Assembly: GCA_002413095.1 (NCBI GenBank)
Contig: DHWI01000146.1
Coordinates: 2,924 to 8,416, forward strand
Source of the DNA: Thermoleophilia bacterium UBA5186
GTDB taxonomy: Bacteria; Actinomycetota; Thermoleophilia; Gaiellales; Gaiellaceae
Reading direction: 5' to 3'
Length of the DNA stretch: 5,493 bases
Part shown: positions 4,157 through 5,493 of the stretch, one piece after another
Numbering within the stretch: the first letter of the stretch is position 1
Layout: each line of letters starts with the position of its first letter
Made by a program: the position numbers and the translations under genes
The notes under the pieces: model-generated
What the model was told of the DNA's origin: nothing
What the model saw: only the letters and a program-made list of their open reading frames with translations
Databases searched by the model: none

Positions 4157-5493
4157 AAGGGGAAGCTCGAGCCGACGCTGAAATCGCTCCCGGCCAAGCC
4201 GGGCGTGTACCTGTTCCTCGACGCCGCCGGCCAGGTGCTCTACGTGGGCAAGGCCAAGTCGCTGCGGTCACGCGTACGCTCGTACTTCCAGCAGTCTTCC
4301 GACACGCGCGCGACGATCCAGCAGCTCCCCGAGCGGGTCGAGGACATCGAGGTGATCGTCACCGGAACCGAGGTAGAGGCGCTGCACCTGGAGCAGAACC
4401 TCGTCAAGCGCCACCGCCCGCCGTTCAACGTGCGGCTGCGGGACGACAAGTCGTTCCCGTACATCGCCGTGACCGTTCAGGACGATTACCCGCGGGTCAT
4501 GTTCACGCGGGAGCGGCACCGGCGCGGCGTCGTCTACTTCGGTCCCTACGCGAACGCGAAGAAGGTGCGCGAGACGCTCGACGTGCTCAACCGCGTCTTC
4601 CCGTACCGGCCGTGCGAAGGGCCGCAGCCCGGGCGCCACTCCGGGATCCCCTGCCTCGATTACCACATCGAGCGCTGTCTGGCGCCCTGCGTCGGCTACG
4701 TGTCCAGGGAGGACTACCAGGCGATCATCGACCAGGTGATCGAGTTCCTCGGCGGCGACTCGCGGCCGATCGTCCGGCAGCTCGAGACGAAGATGCGCGA
4801 GGCCGCGGCGGCGGAGCGCTTCGAGGAGGCCGCGCGCTATCGCAACCGGCTCCACTCGGTGCAGCACCTCGCCGAGCGCCAGGCCGCGGACCGGCGCTCC
4901 GTTGGCACGATCGACGTCCTCGGGATCGCCGCGGAGGGCGATCGAGCCGCCGTGCAGGTCTTCCCGCTGCGCGGCGGCAAGCTGATCGACCGGCACAGCT
5001 TTCACCTCGAGAACGTGGCCGAACGCGACTTGCAGACGGTGCTGGAGGCTTTCGCGCTCGAGTACTACGGCTCGTCCCCGAGCGTGCCGCCGCAGATCGT
5101 CGTCCCGCGCGGCGTGGGGGACGTGTCCGCGCTCGAGGAGTTCCTCTCGGAGCGGCGCGGCGCCCGCGTCGAGGTGCGGGCCGCCGAGCGAGGCGAGAAG
5201 CGGCGGCTGCAGGAGCTCGCGCAGCAGAACGCCGTGCTCGCGCTCGAGTCGGACACGCTGCAGAGCGAGACGAAGCGCCTGCGCCGCGTCGAGGCGCTCG
5301 AGGAGCTGCGCGAGGCGCTGAACCTCGAGTCGCTGCCGATCCGGATCGAGTGCTACGACATCTCGAACATCCAGGGCGAGTCGCCCGTCGGCTCGATGGT
5401 CGTCTTCCAGGATGCGATGCCGAAGAAGGCGCACTACCGCAAGTTCGGCGTGCGCAGCCTCGACGGGCAGGACGACTTCGCCGCAATGGCGGA
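4154..5493 (+). CDS. uvrC: Excinuclease ABC subunit C (UvrC), truncated by the window end
   Basis: The frame from GTG 4154 stays open for 446 codons to the window edge. Full-length UvrC is about 600-650 residues, so the C-terminal third is missing only because the window ends. UvrC makes both incisions in nucleotide excision repair, recruited to damaged DNA by UvrB. The N-terminal GIY-YIG nuclease has PGVYLF (16-21) and LYVGKAKSLRSRV (29-41), with Tyr30, Lys33, Arg40 and Glu80 at the catalytic positions. Cys154, 167, 175 and 179 match the four-cysteine iron-sulfur site (154, 166, 174, 178 in E. coli). A UvrB-interacting UVR motif spans about 207-241. The RNase H-like second nuclease begins at IECYDISNIQG (398-408), with Asp402 matching the first catalytic Asp. 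An upstream in-frame GTG at 4112 would add 14 unconserved residues and is rejected. The gene is divergent from the secreted pair, 66 bases away. Confidence 0.98.
   Translation, partial: MKGKLEPTLKSLPAKPGVYLFLDAAGQVLYVGKAKSLRSRVRSYFQQSSDTRATIQQLPERVEDIEVIVTGTEVEALHLEQNLVKRHRPPFNVRLRDDKSFPYIAVTVQDDYPRVMFTRERHRRGVVYFGPYANAKKVRETLDVLNRVFPYRPCEGPQPGRHSGIPCLDYHIERCLAPCVGYVSREDYQAIIDQVIEFLGGDSRPIVRQLETKMREAAAAERFEEAARYRNRLHSVQHLAERQAADRRSVGTIDVLGIAAEGDRAAVQVFPLRGGKLIDRHSFHLENVAERDLQTVLEAFALEYYGSSPSVPPQIVVPRGVGDVSALEEFLSERRGARVEVRAAERGEKRRLQELAQQNAVLALESDTLQSETKRLRRVEALEELREALNLESLPIRIECYDISNIQGESPVGSMVVFQDAMPKKAHYRKFGVRSLDGQDDFAAMA

Noticed and set aside
3186..4271. Minus-strand 361-codon frame overlapping the glycoside hydrolase in another frame
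   Set aside because: It is an Arg-rich shadow frame. The 2648-4087 frame has a signal peptide and the ordered catalytic motifs.
4268..5434. Long minus-strand open frame of 388 codons opposite uvrC
   Set aside because: It is the antisense shadow of uvrC. The plus frame carries GIY-YIG, four-Cys, UVR and RNase H-like motifs with intact order, while the minus frame is low-complexity Arg/Leu/Glu-rich text with no motif.

Overview
The window is GC-rich and almost fully coding, with about 97% of bases in genes. Base composition, frequent GTG starts, an HemQ-type heme enzyme and secreted proteins with long Ala-rich signal peptides suggest a high-GC actinobacterium. A deep lineage such as Thermoleophilia is possible, but that is inference and no marker here settles it. 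It reads as chromosomal: I see no mobile elements, tRNA or rRNA genes, or CRISPR arrays.

Layout. (1) 1-164 (+) is the C-terminal end of an unidentified membrane protein. It overlaps by one base a small four-helix membrane protein (164-556, +). (2) Convergent to these, with only 3 bases between stop codons, is a chlorite dismutase-family coproheme decarboxylase, HemQ/ChdC (560-1258, -). (3) Upstream of hemQ on the same strand is a probable two-gene unit of secreted proteins. The first is a clan GH-A-like glycoside hydrolase (2648-4087, -). Seventeen bases after it comes a zinc metallopeptidase-like protein with two C-terminal Cys-containing repeats (1314-2630, -). (4) Divergent from that unit is uvrC (4154 to the window edge, +), which lacks its C-terminal part. 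UvrC is the most certain identification in the window.

How the genes fit together. uvrC (nucleotide excision repair) and hemQ (last step of coproporphyrin-dependent heme synthesis) are housekeeping genes. The two secreted proteins between them probably act outside the membrane on polysaccharide and protein substrates, and their 17-base spacing suggests co-expression. The 66-base divergent region between uvrC and the secreted pair holds overlapping dyads and is the best regulatory candidate. Both hemQ and uvrC have a TANNNT hexamer 6-7 bases before a GTG start and no good Shine-Dalgarno, which is consistent with leaderless transcripts. I found no convincing evidence of a wholly new system. The most distinctive items are the secreted pair, the peptidase's apparent Met-turn substitution and the dyads in the divergent region.
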